Source: Halisarca cf. caerulea (Eukaryota > Porifera > Demospongiae > Chondrillida > Halisarcidae). Taken from it: DNA of 22,500 nt. The DNA lies in contig CAUJGJ010000336.1 in NCBI GenBank assembly GCA_963170055.1, positions 290,201-312,700 of the forward strand, written 5' to 3'. Shown piece after piece: positions 10,899-19,387 of this stretch. The position numbers and the translations under genes are program-made. Below the pieces are notes generated by a model. The model was not told the DNA's origin. It saw only the letters and a program-made list of their open reading frames with translations, and did not search any database. Each line of letters begins with the position of its first letter. Positions within the stretch are counted from its first letter, which is position 1.

Positions 10899-11080
10899 CA
10901 ACAGGAAGTAGGCAAATATAAATGGCTGCTGGAAGAAAAGGAGAGTATAAACAAGCAGTAGTTTATCTACAAGAATGGTATCAGGTTTACAAAGGGGTTT
11001 TATCCTTCAGCTTTGAATTAGGTGTTGCCTTATTTTGATGCTAGTTTCTTGAAATTTCTTGATGACTTTCCCCAGTGGCA
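10898..11080 (+). repeat. repeat family X, right part (copy B)
   Basis: Begins GCAACAGGAAGTAG and runs through ATGGCTGCTGGAAGAAAAGG, TAAACAAGCA, ATGGTATCAG and TTTTATCCTTCA. The same blocks in the same order and orientation occur at about 19811-19991. The left part of X is missing on this side of the microsatellite. Confidence 0.8.
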
Positions 11081-11296
11081 AACAAAGTTTATTGATAACA
11101 GTTATTTTCATCACAATTTTCTTCCTTTGAGAAAAGGTCACTGTTATTGTTATAGGTTGTAGTGGCTGTTATGTGTTACTTCAATCTTGTATATAGACTG
11201 AGCCTGCACCCATCCATATCAGGAATAAAACATTGAGTGCTTGAGAAACTTTTTAGTGATGGCCATCTTGATATTTATCCCCCAGCCAATTATTAT
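11081..11296. other. non-coding, nothing recognised
   Basis: AT-rich spacer between repeat X copy B and repeat Y copy 1. It shares TTATCCCCCAG (at 11276) with 10591, hinting at more repeat-derived sequence. Confidence 0.4.
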
Positions 11297-11505
11297 TTAT
11301 ACCCTGTGCAATTTGTGGTGATGTTGTTCACAAAGTGCATGTGGTGACGTTGTTTACTAATTTGGTGCATCTACCCACCAAATTCCAAGCAGCTGCATGT
11401 GGGCTATTATACAGTGCCTATTGACTATTTGATGATGTACATGGCAAACTAGTAATATCTACAATCCAAACCAGACATGAGTACTTATAAATACCCTGTG
11501 CACCT
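11297..11505 (+). repeat. repeat family Y, copy 1
   Basis: Contains CAATTTGTGGTGA, GTGGTGACGTTGTTTACTAA, AATTTGGTGCAT, CAAATTCCAAGCAGCTG, TGTGGGCT and, about 70 bp later, ATAAATACCCTGTGCAC. The same series occurs in reverse complement at 22369-22500, where the 70-bp stretch is absent. It is non-coding with no recognised family. Its edges are approximate because they come from comparing two copies only. Confidence 0.7.
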
Positions 11506-12315
11506 AATGTAATTGTATTAATATTCTGTTATTTGCTCAATACGGTTTGAAAATGATTATAGGGTATGTAGAGCTCATTGCTAGTAAGTGTATGCAAAGT
11601 GACTTTTCTAAAATATTATGCACAATAAATTTATTATGAATAATAATTATTACATGTGCTCCTACCACATTTCTATGTACTGAGGAAAAGGTAAAAATAC
11701 AGCTGAGTCAAGGTTAGAGAACAAAAGTTTAAATCAGTATGCTAAAATTTTGGTGGTTGTTAAAATTGAAGTGATAGTCCAACGTGCAACAACAGTGGCG
11801 CTCTATGGTGCTTAATCTGTGCTTTTGAGAAACTGACTAGCAGTCTAATAAGAAATCAATAGAGCAGTTTTTAATGCTAGTCATTTAATAAAGTTTTCTG
11901 TGTTGATTGTTTGTAGTATTTAGTAGAGCAGCAGTATCATTGCCAGTGAAATAACATATCAGTGGCATAAAACTCAATGTTATGCATAGTGTATATATTA
12001 TATATCGTCAGTACAATACAAATACATGAAATATGTTTACATACTTATTTTTGTATCTCTCGCCCTGTTCGATTCTGCATGAGCATTCTTTTAGAAATAA
12101 TTATGTGGAAAGATATGAAGATGTACTGTATATGTTATTTATTTTCAATGACATAGGTAATGTGCAAAGTTCAAGAGGAAAAATTGAGAACGTTGGTATG
12201 TTAACTTATTCAACTATGGGTTTTGGATAGATTTACTGTATTGTTGATTATAGATTCAATTTACATAACATGTTTGCTATATATGCACATACATGCTATA
12301 ATAATTATAAATCAA
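11506..12315. other. non-coding, nothing recognised
   Basis: About 800 bp of AT-rich DNA without a motif-bearing open frame. The longest open frame (12033-12230) has no recognisable feature. Confidence 0.5.
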
Positions 12316-12325
12316 GTGTGTGTGT

Positions 12326-12387
<62 letters not shown>

Positions 12388-12390
12388 TGT
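12316..12390. repeat. (TG)n microsatellite
   Basis: About 75 bp of TG dinucleotide repeat with one TATG variant near 12329. The Cys-Val frame is an artefact. Confidence 0.95.
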
Positions 12391-12400
12391 GCAGAGAAAA

Positions 12401-12472
12401 TTTTGGAAAGTGATCAGACATTGTGTCAGATCACTTTCAAAAGTGGTCGGACATGTCCTGACACCGACTAAT
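12401..12472. repeat. two related palindromes in tandem
   Basis: Hairpin 1: GAAAGTGATCAGACA (12406-12420) pairs with TGTCAGATCACTTTC (12424-12438), 14 of 15 bases, with a 3-nt loop. The stem can extend by TTTT/AAAA with one bulged G. Hairpin 2 is centred on the perfect GGACATGTCC (12449-12458) with looser flanks, and it starts AAGTGGTCGGACA, a close relative of AAGTGATCAGACA in hairpin 1. The second therefore looks like a diverged copy of the first. Confidence 0.75.
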
Positions 12473-13176
12473 TCTTGAAATGATGGCTATTTTTGGGAAT
12501 TATATTTAAATTTGACAAAGTTAGTTGTTGGAACTTGTCTGTGTGAAACCCTAGGTTCCACCAAAGGAACACACATTGTATGCAACATTCTGTGTACTAT
12601 TGATTATACCCTTCTACCATAGATACTTTGTACTAATAATTATGTAGAATAGAGTATCTCCATGTATAATTTATGACTGCCCTGTGTTGTTTTGCAGGGA
12701 TGCTCAGGCCATATTTCCAGAAATGACATTGTGCAATACTAAGTGAAATGGCCGCTTCATGCAAAAAAACGATTAAGGAGTAATTGTGAACATTTAGAAG
12801 CGAACAGAAGCGAAATTCGGAAGATTGTGAGCTCAGCTATATCACAAAGATAGTAAGAGGCAATGTAATTTACTAAAAATGTTGTTTTAGTTGTAACTGC
12901 GTCAATTCCTGGTATATAAAATGGCGATGAAATTTTCGCTGCCTTTTTTAAAGTTACAGCAACTATTGGCCACCTAAACTTCCTTTTGGAAACTTTCAAA
13001 GAGCTAAAGCCCTACATACCTACATACTAGATCGACATTAATTTCCTGCATGCCCTAAAATATAGAGTAGTTTGCTGCTTTTGACCGGACATTTTGCTCA
13101 ACAGAAAGATGTAATGGTCGGTCGAGGGAGCCTTTTGCCCTGATTTTGGTCAATGTCTACCGATGTATTTTTCTCT

Positions 13177-13177
<1 letters not shown>
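12473..13177. other. non-coding, nothing recognised
   Basis: No gene accepted. A good splice-acceptor-like sequence (TTGTTTTGCAG, ending at 12697) is followed by only 16 codons before a stop. A minus-strand open frame at 12757-12999 has no recognisable feature. Confidence 0.45.
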
Positions 13178-13231
<54 letters not shown>

Positions 13232-13262
13232 TTGTGTGTGTGTGTGTGTGTGTATGTGTGTA

Positions 13263-13330
<68 letters not shown>
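13178..13330. repeat. (TG)n microsatellite, about 153 bp
   Basis: TG tract with TATTTG and TATG interruptions near 13229-13267. The open frames in it on both strands are artefacts. Confidence 0.97.
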
Positions 13331-13331
<1 letters not shown>

Positions 13332-13786
13332 ACAGGGTATTTCTAACCAACCATAAGATAACACATGAAAATGGTCATCGAAAATTGTTTCTCACATTCT
13401 CAACCCTTTCCTCTACATCCTGAATAGTGTCATTTCAGTTTGTACATTAGATAAAAGTAATGCATATGCTCATTGCCTCAAAGACATAACAATCAAGGTA
13501 GTCATTTCCTAAAGGAAGAAAGCTAGCTCTGAGCACACAGTAGTTTTAAACACATTTTAGCTTTAGGTTTAGGTTACTAACACTTTCCTTATGAAGTTCA
13601 TGAAGACTCACGCGTTCACAAAGAAACTGTTGAAGAAGTATAGTGCAACCACGCATGAACTACCAAAAACTGTTGCGCAATGTAACTTTATTGTCCGTGG
13701 TCGAAATTTGACGATCTTTATATGCAATAAAAGCTATGGACGAGCTCTGTATAATGGAGTATGATTTAGAAGCATTCCTATTTAAA
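13331..13786. other. non-coding, nothing recognised
   Basis: Spacer up to the inferred left end of the DDE transposon. No open frame of interest and no clear repeat seen. Confidence 0.5.
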
Positions 13787-13788
13787 TA

Positions 13789-13882
13789 CAGGCTTTTTGG
13801 CCATCACCCGACTAATTTTTTATAGAATGCGGGCATCCTTTAAAAAAATGATCGGATGAATACGTCATTCACGTGCGCAATT
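13789..13882 (+). repeat. left terminal inverted repeat of the DDE transposon
   Basis: Holds the four blocks shared in inverted form with 16111-16224, ending with ACGTCATTCACGTGCGCAAT about 75 bp before the transposase ATG. It probably includes the transposase promoter and binding sites, but no TATA box is clear. Confidence 0.55.
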
Positions 13883-13955
13883 TTTCCACCTCGTGTTTCG
13901 CGCAAGTCGTCGAAGTTACAAGCGTTGTTTTGTCCTTTTGTATATCGCCTAAATA

Positions 13956-15800
13956 ATGCCTCCGAAAACCAAAAGACAAAGAAGCAGTGTCACTAACCTT
14001 GGAAAGGCAAGAGCAGCAAAGCAAATGCATCTTCAAAGTGAGCACGAAGGGGAATCAGGCGGAGATCAAGATCGTCTTGAAGAAGAGGCGCGTACCGAGC
14101 CTGAAGGGCTAACTGACCTTCTCAATGTTTCTTACCATGTCTTGGATACTGACGATGAGGCTGTTGATCCATCCTTCGACCTGGATACCAGTATCACTGC
14201 AGATGAAGCTCACATGATCGATTCTTTCTGCGAGAATTGGGTCACGCAAATGCGCTTTGAAGATCGAACTTCTCTAGGCCTCTTTCTGTACTTTCAGCTA
14301 GTATCTGTACTTGGAAAGAGCAAGACAGAAGCCGCAGAACTTGCTGGGATGATGGTGGGGAAGTCGGAACAGACAATTCGTCAGTGGAAGGGTTCGTTTC
14401 TGGCCAACAATGGGAGTGTTTCAGAAAGCAATCAGGGAGGGTATCAGAGGTCTGGCGTCATCTGGAAAAGTGAGGAGCTGAATGAGAAAGCAACGAGGTA
14501 CATTAGACAGAATGCAGCTGTGAAAGGGAAGCCCAACCTAACAGTTGGGTCTTTTTGTCGGTGGGTTAACGAGGAATTACTTCCAAATGAAACATTAGAA
14601 CCTGGCTTTCCGCGAGCAATTGGATGCGAAACGGCACGAAAATGGATGCACGAGATGGGATTTGAGGTTCTCACATCGAAGAAGGGGTCTTTTGTTGATG
14701 GTCATGAGCGTGTGGATGTTGTGGAATACAGAAAGCGTTTTTTGCGTAGAATGGTCTCGCTTGGGTTCCTCAATTCTACAAATGCACCAACTGAACAAGC
14801 AAGACTCGCTCTGCCTGATGACCTGGATTGCCCACCACAGTCTGTTGTGGACAAAACTGTTGTTTTCTTCCACGATGAAACAACATTCCAGTGCAATGAT
14901 GACCAGCCAACCTTTTGGGGAACACAAGGCACGCACATCATGAAGCCGAAAAGCAAAGGAGCGGGTATCATGGTATCTGATTTTATTGATGAATTCAATG
15001 GTTACTTGTCGTTAACAGAGGAGGAGTATGAAAGAGCGAAAGAATCGGATCCCAATATTCGCATGCATGCTCGTGAATTCCTTGAATATGGTGAATCTAA
15101 AGAGGGGTACTGGACATCTGATAAATTCATGTCTCAAATGAAAATGGCTGTGAAGATTGCTGAAGTGAAGTACCCTAAAGAGGATGGTTGGAGGCATGTG
15201 TGGATCTTCGACCACAGCAGTTGTCATGGTGCGAATGCTGAAGACTCCTTGGATGTCAGCAAAATGAATGTTAATCCAGGTGGAAAGCAGCGTGTGATGC
15301 GAGACGGGTGGTGGGGTGGAAAGCCTCAAAGGATGACGTTTGCGAATGGTGTTCCTAAAGGACTGCGTGCTGTCCTGGAAGAACGAGGAGTCAATACCCA
15401 TGGAATGAATGCAGATCAGATGCGGGAAGTTCTTGGGAGCCATCCAGACTTCAAATTTGAAAAGTCTAGAATAGAGCGTTTTCTGTTGGAGGAGAAGAAA
15501 CACATTGTTTATCTTCTGCCAAAATTCCATCCTGAGTTGAACCCAATCGAAAGAGTGTGGGCACAAGCAAAGCGCTACGCAAAGGCTTATTGCAAGTATA
15601 ATATCCAGTCGTTGCGAAAGACTATTGTGCCAGCGTTGGAGTCCGTGCCACTAGAAAGTATCCGGAAACACTTCAACAAAGTTAGGCACTATATGTTCGC
15701 ATACCTAGAAGGTATTGCTGGAGGATCAGAGCTGGAAGAGTTAGTGAAGAAATACAAGACAGAGATTCAGACACATCGTAGAATATCGGAAATTCAGTAA
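13956..15800 (+). CDS. DDE transposase (IS630/Tc1/mariner superfamily, long-spacer type), 614 aa
   Basis: Uninterrupted frame from ATG 13956 to TAA 15798-15800. It catalyses cut-and-paste movement of its element in the nucleus. The N-terminus is basic (PPKTKRQRSS...KARAAK, a likely nuclear signal), followed by an acidic stretch. Residues about 100-250 look like helix-turn-helix DNA binding ('KTEAAELAGMMVGKSEQTIR' and the region to 'ETARKWMHEMGF'). The catalytic triad is visible: D307 (FFHDETTFQCND), D419 (VWIFDHSSCHGAN) and E532 (HPELNPIERVWAQAKRYAK). D419 to E532 is 112 residues apart, far more than the 34-39 of classical Tc1/mariner. The insert holds 'NPGGKQRVMRDGWWGG' and 'PKGLRAVLEERG', which I recognise from a DDE family common in fungi and marine invertebrates. 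No stop, frameshift or lost catalytic residue is seen, so it may be active. The start is the first ATG of the frame and precedes the basic segment. Confidence 0.92.
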   Translation: MPPKTKRQRSSVTNLGKARAAKQMHLQSEHEGESGGDQDRLEEEARTEPEGLTDLLNVSYHVLDTDDEAVDPSFDLDTSITADEAHMIDSFCENWVTQMRFEDRTSLGLFLYFQLVSVLGKSKTEAAELAGMMVGKSEQTIRQWKGSFLANNGSVSESNQGGYQRSGVIWKSEELNEKATRYIRQNAAVKGKPNLTVGSFCRWVNEELLPNETLEPGFPRAIGCETARKWMHEMGFEVLTSKKGSFVDGHERVDVVEYRKRFLRRMVSLGFLNSTNAPTEQARLALPDDLDCPPQSVVDKTVVFFHDETTFQCNDDQPTFWGTQGTHIMKPKSKGAGIMVSDFIDEFNGYLSLTEEEYERAKESDPNIRMHAREFLEYGESKEGYWTSDKFMSQMKMAVKIAEVKYPKEDGWRHVWIFDHSSCHGANAEDSLDVSKMNVNPGGKQRVMRDGWWGGKPQRMTFANGVPKGLRAVLEERGVNTHGMNADQMREVLGSHPDFKFEKSRIERFLLEEKKHIVYLLPKFHPELNPIERVWAQAKRYAKAYCKYNIQSLRKTIVPALESVPLESIRKHFNKVRHYMFAYLEGIAGGSELEELVKKYKTEIQTHRRISEIQ

Positions 15801-16110
15801 CATTTTAGGTGTGCGTAGTTACTTAATTATTTCACATTTAACCAGTTTTAGTAATAACTTTTGTTGTACAGTATATGTGTAGTCTATTCACTTAATTTGA
15901 ACTTCTTCTGTAAATCTTTGTTGAAGTACATACATTTTTTGTGAGATAATCGTGGTACAGCATTTTGACAATAACACCTAAAGTGTGGCTCACATAATCT
16001 TTCTACTAAATAAGATGGATGCAGCTGAATGAGAGCTTCCTAATGGTACCTTTTTTGTAACAATAGGTTGCACTACCTGGTCATACATAAGAGAAGATTA
16101 AAGTCTAATT
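15801..16110 (+). other. 3' untranslated part of the DDE transposon
   Basis: About 310 bp between the transposase stop and the right inverted repeat, AT-rich. No AATAAA is seen. It holds no further open frame of note. Confidence 0.5.
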
Positions 16111-16224
16111 AATTGCGCCAAACTCGATGACGTCATAGTTACCATGGCAACACCCATCAGATTTTAGTGCATTTCTATGGGTGTCATTTGGCTCACTAGT
16201 TCATTTGCAATTTGAAGCCTACTG
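16111..16224 (-). repeat. right terminal inverted repeat of the DDE transposon
   Basis: Counterpart of 13789-13882. It differs by insertions, including the X-box (16138-16151) and an internal hairpin, ACACCCAT (16150-16157) with ATGGGTGT (16177-16184). The repeat is longer than the left one and begins, read inward, with CAGTAGGCTTC. Confidence 0.55.
16128..16151. promoter_or_regulatory. perfect CRE next to a palindromic X-box
   Basis: TGACGTCA (16128-16135) is the full CREB/ATF site. Two bases later comes GTTACCATGGCAAC (16138-16151), matching the RFX X-box pattern (GTTnCC AT GGnAAC). Read on the minus strand the order is X-box then CRE, the order of X1 and X2 in MHC class II promoters. Both lie in the right terminal repeat of the transposon; only the CRE half-site ACGTCAT is shared with the left one. 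Site identity is seen; binding is not shown. Confidence 0.5.
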
Positions 16225-16226
16225 TA

Positions 16227-17214
16227 GGCACTTCCTCACATTCAGCCATTTTGCTATTTTTTGGTAATACATTCCTGGTTGCACTATACATTTTTGAAGA
16301 GGGAAATCAGAAGTGTAAACAGAAGTTTTACAAACTCTCTACCCCTTCATAGGGGTTATATGAAAGTGTTTACATATAATAATATTATATATATACTGAA
16401 GGTTCAGTGATGTGGTGCAAGAAGATTGCAAGTAGTGGCTGAAACATTTACCTGTCTTTCTTGGTGCTTTGTGCAAACATTCTAGCCACAGCCTACCTTC
16501 AGAGTCTAAACAAGTGCCCATTGTCCAAGGATGAAGAGAATATTTGAAGACGAAACACACCGAGAAAGGCTTGTTTATAGCTTTTAGTTTTTGCTTTGAA
16601 CTTACACTAAACTTGTGCAATAGTGCATGCTTCCGGCCATTAATTGCAATGAAAAATGCACTAATTGCAATGAAAAGAACATCAATTCAAACAGAGCGTC
16701 CATCAAATGAAATGAAACATCCATTAAACCAATCGATAAAGACTGTTGTAATGTTATGTAGCAATCTAGAATAAGAATTTGAATTGTCAGCAGTGGACAC
16801 TATAATAATAATATTGTGATCATGTAACATCTTGCAATTATACCTGCTAACTTTATAAATGATCAAGGCTCCTTGCCGTAAAACCACAGCATGGGGATTC
16901 AGGTTAACCAATTTGAATATTTTCAAATACCATTAGCTTGCTTTCTGTTATATTTATGCTTTTTTCTTAATATGAATAGCTTAATGTTTTCAGAGTTCAT
17001 CCTGATCATTAATACAATCTGAGAGATTAAGGCATAGTTGAATGGCAAGAAGGAATCTTAGTCTCCAAGAAAAACTGTCAAGAAACCTGCAGATGCTGTA
17101 TTGTGCTGTTTGTCAATGAAACTCATTGACAATGTTACAATTAGTAATCAATACAGAACCTTACTGGTTGTGATCTATGCCAAGGGGTTCGCAGTAAGGT
17201 AATATGATGAACAG
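16227..17214. other. non-coding; one short tandem duplication
   Basis: No gene recognised. TAATTGCAATGAAAA is present at 16641-16655 and 16662-16676 (21-bp period). Short open frames on both strands at 16339-16926 overlap one another and show no motif. Confidence 0.5.
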
Positions 17215-17515
17215 GATTTTGAAATCCTAAGTATTTCCCAAGATAGCCAAGATTTACATAAGATTTCAATTATTTCAGGATGAGATTTTGCAATTTTTTT
17301 CCTAACAGTCTCAGCAAGATTTCAAGTCTTCATCTTAAATTTCTAGACTTCAGACAAGCCATTTCAGGCCAGATTATAAGATTTTGTTAGTAATATTGAA
17401 ATCACAACTAAGTTTTCTTATAGGATTTCAAAGAGTACAAGGATGTCAATATTTCACAATATTTTGGGATTTCACTTGAGATTTCAATCAAATTGTACAA
17501 GATTTCACTATGTTG
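17215..17515. repeat. stretch enriched in AGATTTCA-like motifs
   Basis: GATTTCA occurs about six times in 300 bp in the same orientation (for example TAAGATTTCAATT, GCAAGATTTCAAGTC, AGGATTTCAAAG, GGGATTTCACTT, GAGATTTCAATC, CAAGATTTCACTA), plus weaker variants. Spacing is irregular. It may be a degraded minisatellite or a repeat with dispersed motifs. No coding potential is seen. Confidence 0.5.
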
Positions 17516-17530
17516 TAGACTCAGCAATCC

Positions 17531-17568
17531 GCCCATATATAATATATATATGGGCATGGATTGATATA

Positions 17569-17649
<81 letters not shown>
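17531..17649. repeat. (TA)n microsatellite led by a perfect hairpin
   Basis: GCCCATATAT (17531-17540) pairs perfectly with ATATATGGGC (17546-17555). A TA tract follows at about 17563-17649. Confidence 0.93.
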
Positions 17650-17652
<3 letters not shown>

Positions 17653-17815
17653 GGTTTTAGCTAAAGAAAGGTAACAGGGTGGTACCACCCTGCTTTTATT
17701 TTGCCCACCCTGCTTTTATCATCCCCATGTACCCCTCCCCCCAGCTATAGAAAAATTCTGGCTAGAGCACTGTATACACACACACACACACACATATAAA
17801 TATATATATATATAT
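17650..17815. repeat. palindrome and 20-bp tandem duplication, then CA/TA microsatellite
   Basis: CAGGGTGGTACCACCCTG (17675-17692) is an 18-bp perfect palindrome. CCACCCTGCTTTTAT occurs at 17685-17699 and 17705-17719, a 20-bp tandem duplication overlapping the palindrome. A C-rich run and a CA then TA microsatellite (about 17775-17815) follow. This may be the edge of an unrecognised repeat family. Confidence 0.6.
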
Positions 17816-17974
17816 TATGCTAAAATAGATTGATTACTTTGCATGTGTAATTTGCATTTTATCTTCCTTATGGTGGTTCGAAAATGTGTTCTAGTAAAGG
17901 CAACCATGTATGTATTTGTTATTAATATTAAGATAGCAGGTAATTACTTAAGTTCATTTTCTATATAATAATAG

Positions 17975-18052
17975 AACGCCCAAAGTGAGAAATTGGAGAA
18001 GGTCATTGCTTGCTGTGAGGAAAAGATGACTGGTCTTCTAAACAAAAGAAAG
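17975..18052 (+). other. candidate host-gene internal exon (78 bp)
   Basis: An AG at 17973-17974 (acceptor context AATAATAG) and GTGAGT at 18053-18058 (close to consensus donor, AAAG|GTGAGT) bracket exactly 26 open codons. Read in phase 0 they give 'NAQSEKLEKVIACCEEKM' and then 'TGLLNKRK', a charged, helix- or coiled-coil-like peptide. The acceptor's pyrimidine tract is weak. No neighbouring exons could be linked to it with confidence, so it may be part of a larger gene that extends beyond the window, or chance. Confidence 0.3.
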
Positions 18053-18463
18053 GTGAGTCATTCTCTCTGAGGATACACTGTTCACTGGGTTCCTATAGAA
18101 GTATCTCATTCATGTTCAATAATATATTCCCCTTAAATGTGTAATGCTTTCTTTCAACCACCTGAATACCAAGATGGTCCTCATAATAATACAACTAGCA
18201 ATCCATACATATTGTCAAATGTAAGGCCCAGGGTTATACATCCATGTTGAAACTCTAAATCTATAATGGTATGACATTCCCAATAATTATGTTGACTATT
18301 TGACATTTCCCAGCCTAGTCACCTGTTCCTTTATTTTTGTTATAGAGTAACATTCAATTTGGTTTCCTTTCCATAATATGGATTTGTAATCTAATACTAT
18401 TAATTCTTTAACTTCTTGAAATACTGTTTCAGATTTTTTAAAGTTACCTCAAATATGCATGTA
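18053..18463. other. non-coding, nothing recognised
   Basis: AT-rich sequence between the candidate exon and the Tigger-type element. No open frame or repeat recognised. If the exon is real this is intron. Confidence 0.4.
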
Positions 18464-19225
18464 CAGTTGACTCTCATTAATACGAACTCGGTTAAGGAGT
18501 AAGATGGGATATTCCGCACAAAGTTTCAATACCCCAGCTCACAACCTATATAAATTAATATAAATGAACTCCATTTAGTATACAAACGAATAATACGAAT
18601 TATCTGTTAAAATGTACAGATTATTGCTCCCATACTGGACTTTTTCTATACATAACTACATTGGATAACAAGTACAAGGGGCCACAGCTGGTAGTTTTTC
18701 AGTTTATTGCCACTAAATGTACAGAGTGATTATCATGGCAGTCGAACCCAAATACTAACTGAAGATGACCATACAAAGATGAAGATTGCTGAAAGTTTCA
18801 ATATGCCAAAGACCACCCTTTTCACCATTGTAAAGAACAAGACTAAGGTCATGAAAGTCTTCGAACAGTCCAAATTCGAAGCTCAAAGAAAGCGATTGCA
18901 CACCGTCATCCATGAAAACTTTGAAGGGGTCACTGCTGAAGTGGATTAGCCAGGCAAGGAGCCTCAACATACTGCCTAGGGTGACAGATATAATTGATTC
19001 CATGCAGGCTAAATATATTCAGTTATAGTTTGCCTTGATTTAGAATGTGTTAGAGTTTGTAGGGCTGACATTTTGTTGATTTTTGTACTATACATACAAT
19101 TATATTAGGTACATATTCTATAGACTAAGTATGTATTATACTGCTGTGTAGTTAATATACAAGTCAAAATTAGTCTTTTGGTTAACAAGTATACTCCTGG
19201 TGTACTTACTAACGAGAGTCAACTG
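18464..19225 (+). mobile_element. pogo/Tigger-type deletion derivative, 762 bp, TA target duplication
   Basis: Begins TA|CAGTTGACTCTC and ends GAGAGTCAACTG|TA. The first 12 bases are perfectly inverted and similarity continues (TTA-TA and AC further in), giving an inverted repeat of about 28 bp with mismatches. CAGT ends and a TA duplication are typical of pogo/Tigger. Inner copies of the TACGAA motif are present near the left end. The interior keeps only the transposase's DNA-binding N-terminus; the DDE domain is missing, so the element cannot move itself. Confidence 0.85.
18740..18949 (+). pseudogene. Tigger/CENP-B-type HTH fragment
   Basis: The peptide 'KIAESFNMPKTTLFTIVKNK' is the psq/CENP-B N-terminal helix-turn-helix typical of Tigger transposases (IAxxFxxPxSTLxTIxKNK). 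It is followed by 'FEAQRKRLHT', like the link between the two DNA-binding domains in the family, and then a stop at 18947-18949. The normal protein is several hundred residues longer, with a second HTH and a DDE domain, none of which is found here. The frame is open upstream to about 18707, but those residues do not look like Tigger. Confidence 0.75.
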
Positions 19226-19276
19226 TATTTCCAAATACATTGTACAAACCTCATGAAGATCTTGATAGTAAGATTG

Positions 19277-19346
19277 TTTTTAGGGGCTACCGCAGCAGCC
19301 CCTATATTATTTTCATTACAAATTCCGGAAGTGTAACACGCTATTC

Positions 19347-19387
<41 letters not shown>

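Larger units (their letters stand above)
13789..16224 (+). mobile_element. IS630/Tc1/mariner-type DNA transposon, apparently autonomous, about 2.4 kb
   Basis: An intact transposase lies between long degenerate inverted repeats. Four blocks recur in inverted, collinear order: ATAGAATGC/GCATTTCTAT (13822-13830 and 16169-16178), ATCGGATG/CATCAGAT (13851-13858 and 16155-16162), ACGTCAT/ATGACGT (13862-13868 and 16127-16133), and GCGCAATT/AATTGCGC (13875-13882 and 16111-16118). The outermost ends proposed here are TA|CAGGCTT on the left and AAGCCTACTG|TA on the right. They would give a TA duplication, typical of this superfamily. The inner blocks are seen directly; the exact outer ends are inferred and could be off by tens of bases. 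Confidence 0.65.

Noticed and set aside
12698..12745. Possible terminal exon after a good acceptor (TTGTTTTGCAG)
   Set aside because: Only 16 codons before a stop, no upstream exon with a matching donor, no recognisable peptide.
15012..15566. 184-codon minus-strand open frame
   Set aside because: It lies wholly antisense to the transposase, whose frame has clear catalytic motifs; the antisense peptide has none.
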